This document shows, piece after piece, positions 24,171-31,958 of a stretch of DNA of 64,000 nucleotides. The DNA lies in contig NZ_AZAC01000067.1 in the NCBI RefSeq assembly GCF_000931935.2, positions 179,301 to 243,300 on the forward strand, in the 5' to 3' direction. Under the pieces are notes generated by a model. That model was not told the origin of the DNA. It saw only the letters and a list, made by a program, of their open reading frames with translations, and ran no database searches. How positions within the stretch are numbered: the stretch's first letter is position 1; every line of letters begins with the position of its first letter. The position numbers and the translations under genes are program-made. This stretch comes from Dethiosulfatarculus sandiegensis (GTDB lineage: Bacteria; Desulfobacterota; Desulfarculia; Desulfarculales; Desulfarculaceae).

Positions 24171-24278
24171 ATTCGTTTAAGCGGCATCCGGGACGAAAAA
24201 GGTATGGTTTGTGGGAATTTAAGTGGTATTTTCACCATCTTGTGATACAAAGCTCCATATATCTTCAAAAGCAACTTC

Positions 24279-24391
24279 CTCGTCCGGCGGTCCAGGCCTG
24301 TATGGCCACGGGAGGGTGCCTGCCGGAAATAAATATATTTTATTCGGCCCGGACAGAGCCGTTAACTCAAGAGGGCTTGAGCCGGGTTTTT
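24279..24391 (+). promoter_or_regulatory. Switch-like leader (mutually exclusive stems plus terminator) upstream of the nitronate monooxygenase-like gene
   Basis: CTC-GTCCGG (24279-24287) pairs with CCGGAC-A-GAG (24349-24358), closing a domain that holds a GGCC/GGCC hairpin (24295-24298 and 24304-24307). The CCCGG at 24348-24352 can instead pair with CCGGG (24382-24386). That pairing extends the hairpin CTCAAG/CTTGAG (24366-24371 and 24376-24381) into a terminator ending in TTTTT. GCCGG at 24322-24326 is a third competitor for the first strand. The gene starts 25 bases beyond the T-run. This is the layout of a transcriptional riboswitch or attenuator. No known class was recognised. Confidence 0.42.
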
Positions 24392-24415
24392 GTTCCCATA
24401 TAAAAGGTGCGTTAA

Positions 24416-25492
24416 ATGGAACTTCCCACACTTAAAATCGGGGATCTGGTCAGCAAGCTGCCGGTCGTCCAGGGTGGAATGGGGGTGGGCATCTCCCTTT
24501 CCAGATTAGCCTCCGCTGTTGCCAATGAAGGCGGCATAGGCGTAATCGCCGCCGCCATGGCGGGCATCGGTGAACCGGACATCTCCCAAAACAGTACCGA
24601 AGCCAATATCCGGGCCATTAAAAGAGAGATTCAAAAGGCCAGGGAATGGACCAAGGGAATTTTGGGCGTGAACATCATGGTCGCCCTCACCAATTTCAGC
24701 GACATGGTAAAGGCTTCCTTGGAAGAACGGATCGACGTAATCTTCTCAGGGGCGGGGCTGCCTCTGAATTTGCCCGGCTACCTCAAGGAAGGCCTGCATA
24801 CCAAGCTGGTGCCGATTGTCTCTTCCGGCCGGGCGGCCAAGATCATCTGCCAGAAGTGGCTTTCCCGGTTTGATTACCTGCCCGACGCCTTTGTGGTCGA
24901 AGGCCCCATGGCGGGCGGTCATCTTGGTTTTAAGACAAACCAGCTCGATGACCCCAAATTTTCTCTGGAAAAGCTGGTGACCGATGTCATGGAAGCGGTG
25001 AAGCCGTTTACCAAAGCCGGTCTACCCTCTATTCCGGTCATTGCCGCAGGCGGCGTTTTTACCGGCAGCGACATTAAAAAATATCTCAAGCTGGGAGCTT
25101 CGGGCGTACAGATGGGCACCAGGTTTGTGGCCACCCATGAGTGTGACGCAGACGATGCCTTTAAGCAGACGTACATTAATGCCGAAGAAGAAGATATTGT
25201 GGTGATCAAAAGTCCGCTTGGCCTGCCGGGCAGGGCTGTGAAGAACCAGTTTTTAACCGATGTGGAGTCCGGCGAGAGAAAACCGGTGCGTTGTCCGTTC
25301 CATTGCATTCGCACCTGTGAAATGCAGAAAAGTCCTTACTGCATTGCCATGGCTCTGGATTGCGCCCGCAAAGGCAAACTTAAAAACGGTTTCGCCTTTG
25401 CCGGAAAAAACGCTTACCGGGTGAAAAATATCATTTCGGTCAAGGAACTCATCAACACCTTGAAACAGGAATTTAGCCTGGCTCCCGGCTAA
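24416..25492 (+). CDS. Nitronate monooxygenase / FabK-like FMN-binding TIM-barrel protein
   Basis: A 358-residue flavoprotein of the 2-nitropropane dioxygenase family. N-terminal LPVVQGGMGVGISLSRLASAVANEGGIGVIAA is the family start, VEGPMAGGHLGF contains the His of the active-site loop, and IPVIAAGGVFTGSDIKKYLKLGASGVQMGTRFVATHE is the FMN phosphate site. An unusual cysteine cluster (CPFHCIRTCEMQKSPYCIAMALDCARKG) near residue 295-325 is shared with a clostridial and deltaproteobacterial branch and hints at a metal or Fe-S site. Nitronate oxidation, enoyl-ACP reduction (FabK) or another role cannot be told apart. It is a single gene with a structured leader and its own terminator. Confidence 0.82.
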   Translation: MELPTLKIGDLVSKLPVVQGGMGVGISLSRLASAVANEGGIGVIAAAMAGIGEPDISQNSTEANIRAIKREIQKAREWTKGILGVNIMVALTNFSDMVKASLEERIDVIFSGAGLPLNLPGYLKEGLHTKLVPIVSSGRAAKIICQKWLSRFDYLPDAFVVEGPMAGGHLGFKTNQLDDPKFSLEKLVTDVMEAVKPFTKAGLPSIPVIAAGGVFTGSDIKKYLKLGASGVQMGTRFVATHECDADDAFKQTYINAEEEDIVVIKSPLGLPGRAVKNQFLTDVESGERKPVRCPFHCIRTCEMQKSPYCIAMALDCARKGKLKNGFAFAGKNAYRVKNIISVKELINTLKQEFSLAPG

Positions 25493-25541
25493 GGGGTTTT
25501 AAAATTCAAAGTCAGGCCAAAGCCATTTTAACGTGATTAAG

Positions 25542-25568
25542 CCGCCCGCCCCTTTAAGAGGCGGGCGG
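25542..25568 (+). terminator. Terminator-like hairpin after the nitronate monooxygenase-like gene
   Basis: CCGCCCGCC (25542-25550) pairs perfectly with GGCGGGCGG (25560-25568), with TTCAATTT following. It lies about 50 bases past the stop. Confidence 0.6.
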
Positions 25569-25685
25569 TTCAATTTGTGGGTAAGCCTTCCCTCGGGGCC
25601 TTCTCGACCGCCGCTATTTGAGCGCGATGCACCGTGCATCTTGGTTCCTCAATAAAATGTTATTTTGCTGACATATTAAAATCAT

Positions 25686-25718
25686 AAGCCTGGTAAGCTT
25701 CTAATTTGCCGGGCTTTT
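25686..25718 (+). terminator. Second terminator-like hairpin in the 25.5-26.2 kb gap
   Basis: AAGCCTGG (25686-25693) pairs with CCGGGCTT (25709-25716) with one G-U pair, followed by TTTT. The surrounding gap (25569-26080) has no recognisable gene. It also holds the 15-base near-palindrome GATGCACCGTGCATC around 25625-25639. Confidence 0.45.
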
Positions 25719-26083
25719 AGCCTTGATTTCCCCCAGACCTTTATCCGCCTCGGCAGATGCCTATCCACTATAGGCAGGCGGTTTCAGTCATTATTTTTTT
25801 TATCACGGTCATGGCAAACTTAACCTCTCTGATCAAAATAATAAAATCGGCCTATTTCCAATGGACCATGGGCAAAACCGGCCACCGGCGGCAAGCTAGG
25901 TGAACCGGCTGGAAATCTTGTGCATCTGGTCAATACGGTTCGCTCCCAGATCAAGGATTTTGACTGGTCTGTCTGCGCGGCCCGGCGTTTTTTTTCTTCC
26001 CCCTTTTTTTTTAGGCTGATCCTGGAACTTTTTTCGTTTTTTCCCTTGTTTGGCTTGCAGTTTTTCTTCTTGTATGGTTTTAG

Positions 26084-26234
26084 GGTTAACCGTTTAACCA
26101 TGTTATAGTGATAACTCGTTTACCACTACCATGGTTGAGGTGGAATTATTTTAATAATTTACCTGTAAAATTAATTATTTAGCAAAACTGACCTACAAAG
26201 TAGTTGCATTATTGTGTTGTAGGGTTATAGTAAC
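26084..26234 (+). promoter_or_regulatory. Palindromic operator-like sites before the GntR/UTRA regulator
   Basis: Three dyads lie in the AT-rich region upstream of the regulator: GGTTAA-CCGT-TTAACC (26084-26099), GTTATAGTGATAAC (26102-26115) and GTTATAGTAAC (26224-26234). The last two share GTTATAG and TAAC halves and differ in spacing. Paired dyads of this size are what HutC-type GntR regulators bind, so autoregulation is likely. Which dyad is bound is inference. Confidence 0.45.
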
Positions 26235-26257
26235 AACTTGATAAGAGAGGTACGTAG

Positions 26258-27040
26258 ATGACGGAACTAAGCAAACTGCCGGATTTAAACTCTGGGGACT
26301 TTAAACCCCTTTATGTCCAGCTTTGCGAGGTGTTAACTGCTTACATCCGCGAAAACGGCCTGGTGGAAGGCGATTCGGTGCCTTCTGAAAATGAGCTTAT
26401 AAAGCGCTACAGCATAAGCCGCACCACCATAAGACAGGCCTATCAACACCTGGAATCCCAGGACGTCATCCGACGCATCAGAGGTAAAGGCTCCTTTGTG
26501 GCCTCTCCCAAACGCCGCGACTGGGTGCGGCAGTTCCAATCCATAGAAAAGATGCTTGCCGAGCAGGGCGTCAAGGCCACCAACCGGGTTTTGGAGATGG
26601 GCGAGGACTACCTGCCTGTGGACTGCGCCCGTGACCTCAAACTCGCCCCCGGCACCACCGGCCTTATGATCAAGCGCCTGAAACTGGCCGACGGCAAGCC
26701 CTATGCCCTGGAAGAACGCTACCTGCCTCATGAGGTGGCTGATCAATTGGATAAGGAATTGCTCAAGACCTGCTCCCTTAACGATCTTATGGACAGCAAA
26801 AGGGAGACCAAGGTCATTGAGATGAACTATCGTATTGGCACTTTCCCCCTTACCAAAAAAGAGGCCCAGTCCCTTAATGTCGACATGGGTTCGCTGGTGA
26901 TCAGGCGAAGCGGTGTGTATTTCAACGCAGAATACAAACCGGTTATGTGGGGCCGACTCACTTTTTTGGCGGACAGGGTGGAGCTGACTTACTCGTTTCA
27001 CAGAGACGATAAAAACTGGGGTGGAATCACCCTCGGCTAG
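26258..27040 (+). CDS. GntR-family transcriptional regulator, HutC/UTRA subfamily
   Basis: A 260-residue regulator. The N-terminal winged helix is PLYVQLCEVLTAYIRENGLVEGDSVPSENELIKRYSISRTTIRQAYQHLESQDVIRRIRGKGSFV. The C-terminal UTRA ligand-binding domain (about 95-245) contains the typical KRLKLADGKPYALEERYLP. The start follows GAGAGG. It is immediately upstream of, and in line with, the AprA-like/GltD-like/TctCBA genes, whose substrate or an intermediate is the probable inducer. UTRA regulators usually repress until ligand binds. Confidence 0.88.
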   Translation: MTELSKLPDLNSGDFKPLYVQLCEVLTAYIRENGLVEGDSVPSENELIKRYSISRTTIRQAYQHLESQDVIRRIRGKGSFVASPKRRDWVRQFQSIEKMLAEQGVKATNRVLEMGEDYLPVDCARDLKLAPGTTGLMIKRLKLADGKPYALEERYLPHEVADQLDKELLKTCSLNDLMDSKRETKVIEMNYRIGTFPLTKKEAQSLNVDMGSLVIRRSGVYFNAEYKPVMWGRLTFLADRVELTYSFHRDDKNWGGITLG

Positions 27041-27123
27041 GCGGTCCGCGAGTGCCTTCTGCGGATCCTTGGCCGCATTATAGTGCGGGACATTCCTTTT
27101 TTGTCCCGTCCCAAGGAGGAGTA

Positions 27124-28773
27124 ATGGGAAACCAGTATCTTGAAGCGGATCTGCTGATTATCGGCGGAGGCAGCGCCGGCTGTATGGCCGCCATCCGAGC
27201 CCTTGAGCTTGATCCCGAGTTGAAGGTGGTGATCTTTGAAAAAGGCGATATAGACTACTCAGGCTCCATTGCCCGCGGTATGGATGCCTTGAATATCGTA
27301 TCCATTCCCAACCTCACCTCTCCGGAACTCTACGTGGAGAGCGTCACCGAAGGTTCGGCCGGGGTTGCCGATGCCCCGGCCAGTCACCTGATGGCTGCCC
27401 GATCCTTTGATCTTTTGAAAAAACTGGAAGGCTGGGGAGTGTATTTCCCCCTGGATGCCTCGGGCAACTACCGCACCCTGAAATATCACGTAAAGGGCAA
27501 TTTCCAGACCGCCATGCAAGAGCCGGACTTAAAGACCATGATGTCCGGCATGACCAAGGAAAAGGGGGCTTTTGCGGTCAACCGGGTCATGGGCGTGAAA
27601 CTGTTGCAGGACGGACCCAAGGTCAGCGGTGCGGTGGGGCTCAATGTGCGCACCGGCGAGATGGTGGTGGCCAAGGCCAAGGCGGTGATTGTCTGTGCCG
27701 GTGGTCAGGCCAGGTTCTCTTTGCCCAACTCGGGCTATCTCTATGGCGGCTTTGACTTCCCGGGCAACACCGGCGACGGCTATGTCATGGCTTATCGGGC
27801 CGGAGCCTCGCTCACCGGCATGGAGGCCACCCAGAGCCCAGTGGTTATAAAAGACGCCAATATGCCTCTTTTGGCCGTCACCGTGACCAGGGGCGGCAAG
27901 GTCCTGGACATGCTGAACAATGTGATCATGCAAAACGAGGTGAATCACATAAGCCGCATGAACGAGGTCCATGAAAAAGGCTTGGGGCCAGTGCGTATCA
28001 GGCTGAGCCACCTGGACGAGGCAGTCATTCAGGAGATTGAAGGCATCCTCTTCACCACCGAGCGCCCGGTCCAGGAGCGCTTTTTTAAGAACCGCAAGAT
28101 CGATTTCCGCAGGGATGATATTGAACTCTGGCCCACTGAGTGCCAGCTCTGCGGCGGCCATGGCATCAGCGGGGTGAGGGTCAATGAAAAGGCCGAGTGT
28201 CAGGTCCCCGGCCTGTTTGTGGCCGGTGACGTGGCCAGTGTGCCCAAGCAGCACTTAAGCGGTGCTTTGGTCTTTGGTGAAGTGGCTGCGGAAAGCGCCG
28301 TTGAATTCATGAAGGAGAATAAAAAGGCGGAGTATGACCCGGCCCAGGTGCAAGAGGCCATAGGTCTCAGGAATCAAAGGGCCGAGGCCAAGACCCGGGA
28401 GTTGGATGTCCGGGAGCTTGAGTTCAAGGTCCGCCGCTTTATCGGTGACTATCTTATTGGCCTTAAAAATAAGGACAAATTGGAAAAATGGCTGCATTGG
28501 TCTGAGATCTTCCGCGACCAGCTCGCCAAACAGACCAGGGCGGCTAATCCCCATGAACTCTCCAAACTGTATGAGGTGGAGCACATTATCCAGTGCGCCG
28601 ACTTCTCGGCCGTGGCCTCCCTGACCAGGACCGAGAGCCGTTGGGGATCCTCCCACAGAAGGGCCGATTATCCGGAGCAGGACGACAAGAACTGGAAATG
28701 TCATGTGGTCTTGCAAAAGGATGAAGATCCCTCCCGCATCAAGGCTTTAAAAGCGCCTGTGATCGGTATGTAG
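27124..28773 (+). CDS. AprA-like FAD-dependent oxidoreductase (fumarate reductase/succinate dehydrogenase flavoprotein family)
   Basis: A 549-residue soluble flavoprotein. The FAD-binding motif is ADLLIIGGGSAGCMAAIRALE (about 8-28), then FEKGDIDYSGSIARGMDALNIVSI, which resembles the SGAVAQG-NAIN region of adenylylsulfate reductase alpha (AprA) rather than of fumarate reductase. The closing FAD region is CQLCGGHGISGVRVNEKAECQVPGLFVAGDVASVPKQHLSGALVFGEVAAESA. The CxxCGGHG segment is a notable pair of cysteines. The C-terminal helical domain ends in ESRWGSSHRRADYPEQDDKNWKCHV, typical of the family. A strong AAGGAGGA precedes the ATG. It is not a sulfate-reduction AprA, since no aprB follows. The partner is the Fe-S flavoprotein downstream. 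Confidence 0.8.
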   Translation: MGNQYLEADLLIIGGGSAGCMAAIRALELDPELKVVIFEKGDIDYSGSIARGMDALNIVSIPNLTSPELYVESVTEGSAGVADAPASHLMAARSFDLLKKLEGWGVYFPLDASGNYRTLKYHVKGNFQTAMQEPDLKTMMSGMTKEKGAFAVNRVMGVKLLQDGPKVSGAVGLNVRTGEMVVAKAKAVIVCAGGQARFSLPNSGYLYGGFDFPGNTGDGYVMAYRAGASLTGMEATQSPVVIKDANMPLLAVTVTRGGKVLDMLNNVIMQNEVNHISRMNEVHEKGLGPVRIRLSHLDEAVIQEIEGILFTTERPVQERFFKNRKIDFRRDDIELWPTECQLCGGHGISGVRVNEKAECQVPGLFVAGDVASVPKQHLSGALVFGEVAAESAVEFMKENKKAEYDPAQVQEAIGLRNQRAEAKTRELDVRELEFKVRRFIGDYLIGLKNKDKLEKWLHWSEIFRDQLAKQTRAANPHELSKLYEVEHIIQCADFSAVASLTRTESRWGSSHRRADYPEQDDKNWKCHVVLQKDEDPSRIKALKAPVIGM

Positions 28774-28800
28774 CCAATCCCGGAAATGGAGAGTTCGAAG

Positions 28801-30405
28801 ATGATTTCAGATGTGAATATAAAAATAGACCGCGATCTCTGCTTTGCCTGCGGCAACTGCGTTGATCGCTGTATCATGGATAACTTAAGGCTTTCCGTGG
28901 CCCCCTGCCGCCAGGCCTGTCCCTTGAATCTGAACTGTCAGGGCTATGTAAGGCTCATCGCCCAGGGCAAGGAAGAGCTGGCAGCCCAAGAGCTGCGTAA
29001 ATACACCCCCTTTGCCGGAATCCTGGGTGCGGTCTGCTCCCGGCCTTGCGAATCCTCCTGCGAGCGGGGCAAGACCATAGGTGACGGGGCTGTGCAGATC
29101 AGGGCACTGAAACGCTACCTGGCCGCTAAATACCCCGAGATTGTGGAAACCCCGCCCGAAGTGAAGAAGACCTCCAGGAAAACCTGTGTGGTGGGTTCAG
29201 GCCCGGCCGGTTTGGCCGCGGCCTATGAAATGGCGGCGGCTGGTCATGAAGTGGCGGTCTATGAAGCCGCTGAAAAGCCCGGCGGTTTTTTGCTGGGGGC
29301 CATTCCCGCCTTTCGCATGCCCGAAGCCGAGTTGAAAAGGGCGCTGGATCTCCTTGGCAAGATGGGTGTCAGCTTTAAAACCGGTTTCAGACTGGGTGAA
29401 AACCTGGAACTTGATCAGTTGGAAAAAGACTATGAGGCCGTGGTTCTGGCCCTGGGCGCGGGCAAGGCAATGAAGCTTAACGTGCCCGGTGAGGACCTGG
29501 AAGGTGTTTTCCCCGGCCTGGATCTTTTGGCCAAGGCCAGAAACGGCCTGGCCGAGGATATGGAGGGCCGTGAGGTGGTGGTCATAGGCGGCGGCAACAC
29601 GGCTGTTGATTCGGCTGTCACCTGCCTGCGTTTGGGTGCAGCCAAGGTGACGATGCTGTGCCTGGAAGGACCTGACCAGATGCCCGCCCATGCCGAGGAG
29701 TTGGCCCTGGCCCAAGAAGAAGGCGTGCATCTGCTTAATTGTCTTGGCGTTACCGGCATCAGGGCACAAGGCGACAGATTGGCCCTGGACCTGTCCCGTT
29801 GTTTGAGGGTCTTTGATGGTAAAGGCGTTTTTGCACCCCTTTTGACTGAAGAATTAAAGCCCGCTCCCCTGATAGCGGACCAGGTGGTGGTGGCCGTGGG
29901 GCAGACCCTTCAGAACAGCGGCCTTGACCAAAACCTTGAGCAAGAGAACAAAGGCCGCCTGGCCGCAGAACCTTACACCCAGAAATCTCCGGCCAGGGAA
30001 AAGGTCTTTGTGGCCGGTGACTGCCTGAACGGACCCAGTTCAGTGGTAAGGGCCATGGCCTCGGGCAAGGAGGCCGGAATCTCGGCCAACCGTCTGTTGG
30101 CCGGGCTTGAGTTGGACTATGAGAGGGATTTTTACCTGACCAATGGCCTGGAAAAGGAATATGTGGTTGAGCCGGAAAGGGCCAGGGACATAGCCCGAAC
30201 AGACCTTGACCCCAAGGGCCGGACCGCCTTGGACGGCCCCCTGGAACGTAACTTAAACGATGAACAGGCCAAAAGGGAAGCCGAACGCTGCTTAAGCTGC
30301 GGGCGATCTTTTGAGCTGAACAAAACCTGCTGGTATTGCCTGCCCTGCGAGGTGGACTGCCCGGTTGAAGCGTTGGAGGTGCGGATGCCTTATCAGGTCC
30401 GCTAA
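28801..30405 (+). CDS. GltD-like FAD/NAD(P) oxidoreductase with N- and C-terminal iron-sulfur motifs
   Basis: A 534-residue electron-transfer protein. It opens with a ferredoxin-type motif CFACGNCVDRCIMDN, but the second half of a usual 2[4Fe-4S] ferredoxin is replaced by the GltD-type domain CRQACPLNLNCQGYVRL...CSRPCESSCERG. Then come FAD (VVGSGPAGLAAAYEMAAAGHEVAVYEA) and NAD(P) (VVVIGGGNTAVDSAVTCLRLGA) sites. At the C-terminus is a further cluster motif CLSCGRSFELNKTCWYCLPCEVDCPVEAL. It probably shuttles electrons between NAD(P)H or ferredoxin and the AprA-like flavoprotein. The ATG at 28801 (GGAG nine bases ahead) is preferred to 28786. Confidence 0.8.
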   Translation: MISDVNIKIDRDLCFACGNCVDRCIMDNLRLSVAPCRQACPLNLNCQGYVRLIAQGKEELAAQELRKYTPFAGILGAVCSRPCESSCERGKTIGDGAVQIRALKRYLAAKYPEIVETPPEVKKTSRKTCVVGSGPAGLAAAYEMAAAGHEVAVYEAAEKPGGFLLGAIPAFRMPEAELKRALDLLGKMGVSFKTGFRLGENLELDQLEKDYEAVVLALGAGKAMKLNVPGEDLEGVFPGLDLLAKARNGLAEDMEGREVVVIGGGNTAVDSAVTCLRLGAAKVTMLCLEGPDQMPAHAEELALAQEEGVHLLNCLGVTGIRAQGDRLALDLSRCLRVFDGKGVFAPLLTEELKPAPLIADQVVVAVGQTLQNSGLDQNLEQENKGRLAAEPYTQKSPAREKVFVAGDCLNGPSSVVRAMASGKEAGISANRLLAGLELDYERDFYLTNGLEKEYVVEPERARDIARTDLDPKGRTALDGPLERNLNDEQAKREAERCLSCGRSFELNKTCWYCLPCEVDCPVEALEVRMPYQVR

Positions 30406-30422
30406 GGAATGGATTTACTTAT

Positions 30423-30454
30423 GGGCATTGGCCTGACCAGTCAATGCCCTTTTT
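30423..30454 (+). terminator. Intrinsic terminator between the oxidoreductase pair and tctC
   Basis: GGGCATTG (30423-30430) pairs perfectly with CAATGCCC (30442-30449), followed by TTTTT (30450-30454). It lies in the 61-base gap before tctC, so transcription into the transporter genes is either attenuated or reinitiated. Confidence 0.6.
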
Positions 30455-30466
30455 GGGAGGTGCGAG

Positions 30467-31408
30467 ATGAAGCGAGGAGTCTTTTCTTTTGGGTTGACTT
30501 TGCTTTTGGCCCTGACCCTTTGCCTGGGTGGCAATGCCTTGGCCAAATATCCTGATTCACCTGTTAACCTGGTGGTTGCCTTTAAGGCCGGCGGTTCGCT
30601 GGACGCCACTTTCCGCGTCTTTGCCAAAGCATTGGGCGATGAGTTGGGCCAGCCGGTGGTTGTCTCCAACCGGGCCGGAGCCGGCGGCGCGGTGGGTGCC
30701 AGCAACCTTAAGATGGAAAAGCCGGATGGTTATACCATTGGAGCCAACGTTAGCCTGCCTTTCACTTTAAGCACTTTAGTCTCCAAGACAAATTACAAAG
30801 TAGATGATTTTGACTACCTGGCCGGGATCTGTTTCACCCAGCCTGCCTTTGTGGCCAGCCCTAAAAAAGGCTGGAAGAGCTGGGCCGACCTGGTGAAAGC
30901 GGGCAAGGAAAAAGGCATGCTCACTTTTGCCAGCCAGACTACCTGGGACAAGCTGGCCGCCAAGTTGATCAGCAAAAAGGTGGGTTTCACCCTGGCCCCG
31001 GTTCCAACCAAGGGCGGCGGAGAGATGGTGCCTTCACTTTTGGGCGGGCATGTGGATTTCGCCTGGAGCGGCGGTGTGCACTATAAATACGCCATTGCCG
31101 GCAAGATGGTGGTTTTAGCTGCCTGCACCTCAGAGCCCTTGATGGCCTTTCCGGATGTGCCGACCTTAAAGCAGTTGGGCTATGATATTTCCATGGACGT
31201 TCCCTTTATGCTGGTTATGCCCAAGGGCGTGAATGCAGAAGTGAAAAAGACCCTGGAACAGGCGGCCAAACGCGCCTTTAACCATGAGGAAGTACAGAAG
31301 CTCTTAAAGGAAAAACTGCATATGCCGGCGGTCTTCATGGATTCGCCCCGGATCACTGAGCTGATTCTAAGGTCTCATGATTCATACAAGGCTTATCTTG
31401 ATAAATAG
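30467..31408 (+). CDS. tctC: Tripartite tricarboxylate transporter substrate-binding protein (TctC/Bug family)
   Basis: Periplasmic receptor of 313 residues. Signal peptide MKRGVFSFGLTLLLALTLCLGGNALA, then YPDSPVNLVVAFKAGGSLDATFRVFAKALGDELGQPVVVSNRAGAGGAVGASNLK, the two-loop ligand-binding signature of Bug proteins. Bug receptors bind small carboxylates such as citrate, glutamate, nicotinate and protocatechuate; the ligand here is unknown. A good AGGAGGT-like site precedes the ATG (GGGAGGTGCGAG). It is the first of tctC-B-A and is followed by a strong hairpin that probably raises its level. Confidence 0.9.
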   Translation: MKRGVFSFGLTLLLALTLCLGGNALAKYPDSPVNLVVAFKAGGSLDATFRVFAKALGDELGQPVVVSNRAGAGGAVGASNLKMEKPDGYTIGANVSLPFTLSTLVSKTNYKVDDFDYLAGICFTQPAFVASPKKGWKSWADLVKAGKEKGMLTFASQTTWDKLAAKLISKKVGFTLAPVPTKGGGEMVPSLLGGHVDFAWSGGVHYKYAIAGKMVVLAACTSEPLMAFPDVPTLKQLGYDISMDVPFMLVMPKGVNAEVKKTLEQAAKRAFNHEEVQKLLKEKLHMPAVFMDSPRITELILRSHDSYKAYLDK

Positions 31409-31419
31409 CTGAAAACCAC

Positions 31420-31452
31420 AGTCTGCGGCAGGCCTTGAGTTTGCCGCAGACT
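31420..31452 (+). other. Perfect 11-bp hairpin between tctC and tctB
   Basis: AGTCTGCGGCA (31420-31430) pairs without mismatch with TGCCGCAGACT (31442-31452) and has no T-run. Such hairpins after binding-protein genes protect the upstream message, giving more receptor than membrane subunits. Confidence 0.6.
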
Positions 31453-31486
31453 AAAGCGGAATTATTTTCGCTGTGGGGTGATAAAT

Positions 31487-31930
31487 ATGCAACGCACGGA
31501 TTTTTTTCTCTCCATTGGGTTGATTGTCTTTGGCCTCTTGATGGCCATATGGGTGGCGCCGAGCCAGTGTGCCCCGGCTCCGGAGTTTGGCATGCCCCCT
31601 GCCGCGCTGCCTGTTGCCTGTTCAGTTTTGCTGGTTGGCTTAGGCCTGGGGCTTTTATATAAAAACCTCCCCAAGACCTGGTCAGGTAAAGAGAAAACCG
31701 TTTTCAGCGCCGGATCGCTTAAGAGCGTGGGGCTTAATTTCGGGCTTTCCCTGGCAGGGCTCTTGATCATGGCCTGGCTGGGGTTTATAGCCGGAGGCTT
31801 TTTTATAGTCGCAGCTTCCATGCTGTGTTATGGGCAAAGGTCGCCTGTGATTGTGGGGAGCTTTTCCCTGTTGGTGCCCTTGGCGGTCTTTTTGTTTTTC
31901 CGTTACGGACTCTTGATAAAGCTCCCTTAG
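31487..31930 (+). CDS. tctB: Tripartite tricarboxylate transporter small membrane subunit (TctB)
   Basis: A 147-residue inner-membrane protein with four predicted helices (FFLSIGLIVFGLLMAIWVA, LPVACSVLLVGLGLGLLY, VGLNFGLSLAGLLIMAWLGF, SPVIVGSFSLLVPLAVFLFF). This is the usual TctB topology; members of the family are poorly conserved. The ATG at 31487 is preferred to a GTG nine bases upstream because GGGGTGAT sits before it. Its place between tctC and tctA settles the call. Confidence 0.85.
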   Translation: MQRTDFFLSIGLIVFGLLMAIWVAPSQCAPAPEFGMPPAALPVACSVLLVGLGLGLLYKNLPKTWSGKEKTVFSAGSLKSVGLNFGLSLAGLLIMAWLGFIAGGFFIVAASMLCYGQRSPVIVGSFSLLVPLAVFLFFRYGLLIKLP

Positions 31931-31958
31931 GTAAAGGGAACCAGCGGACTGTAAACAA

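Noticed and set aside
27124-28773. Dissimilatory adenylylsulfate reductase alpha (AprA) itself
   Set aside because: Too short, no aprB or qmo/sat genes nearby, and accompanied by a carboxylate transporter.
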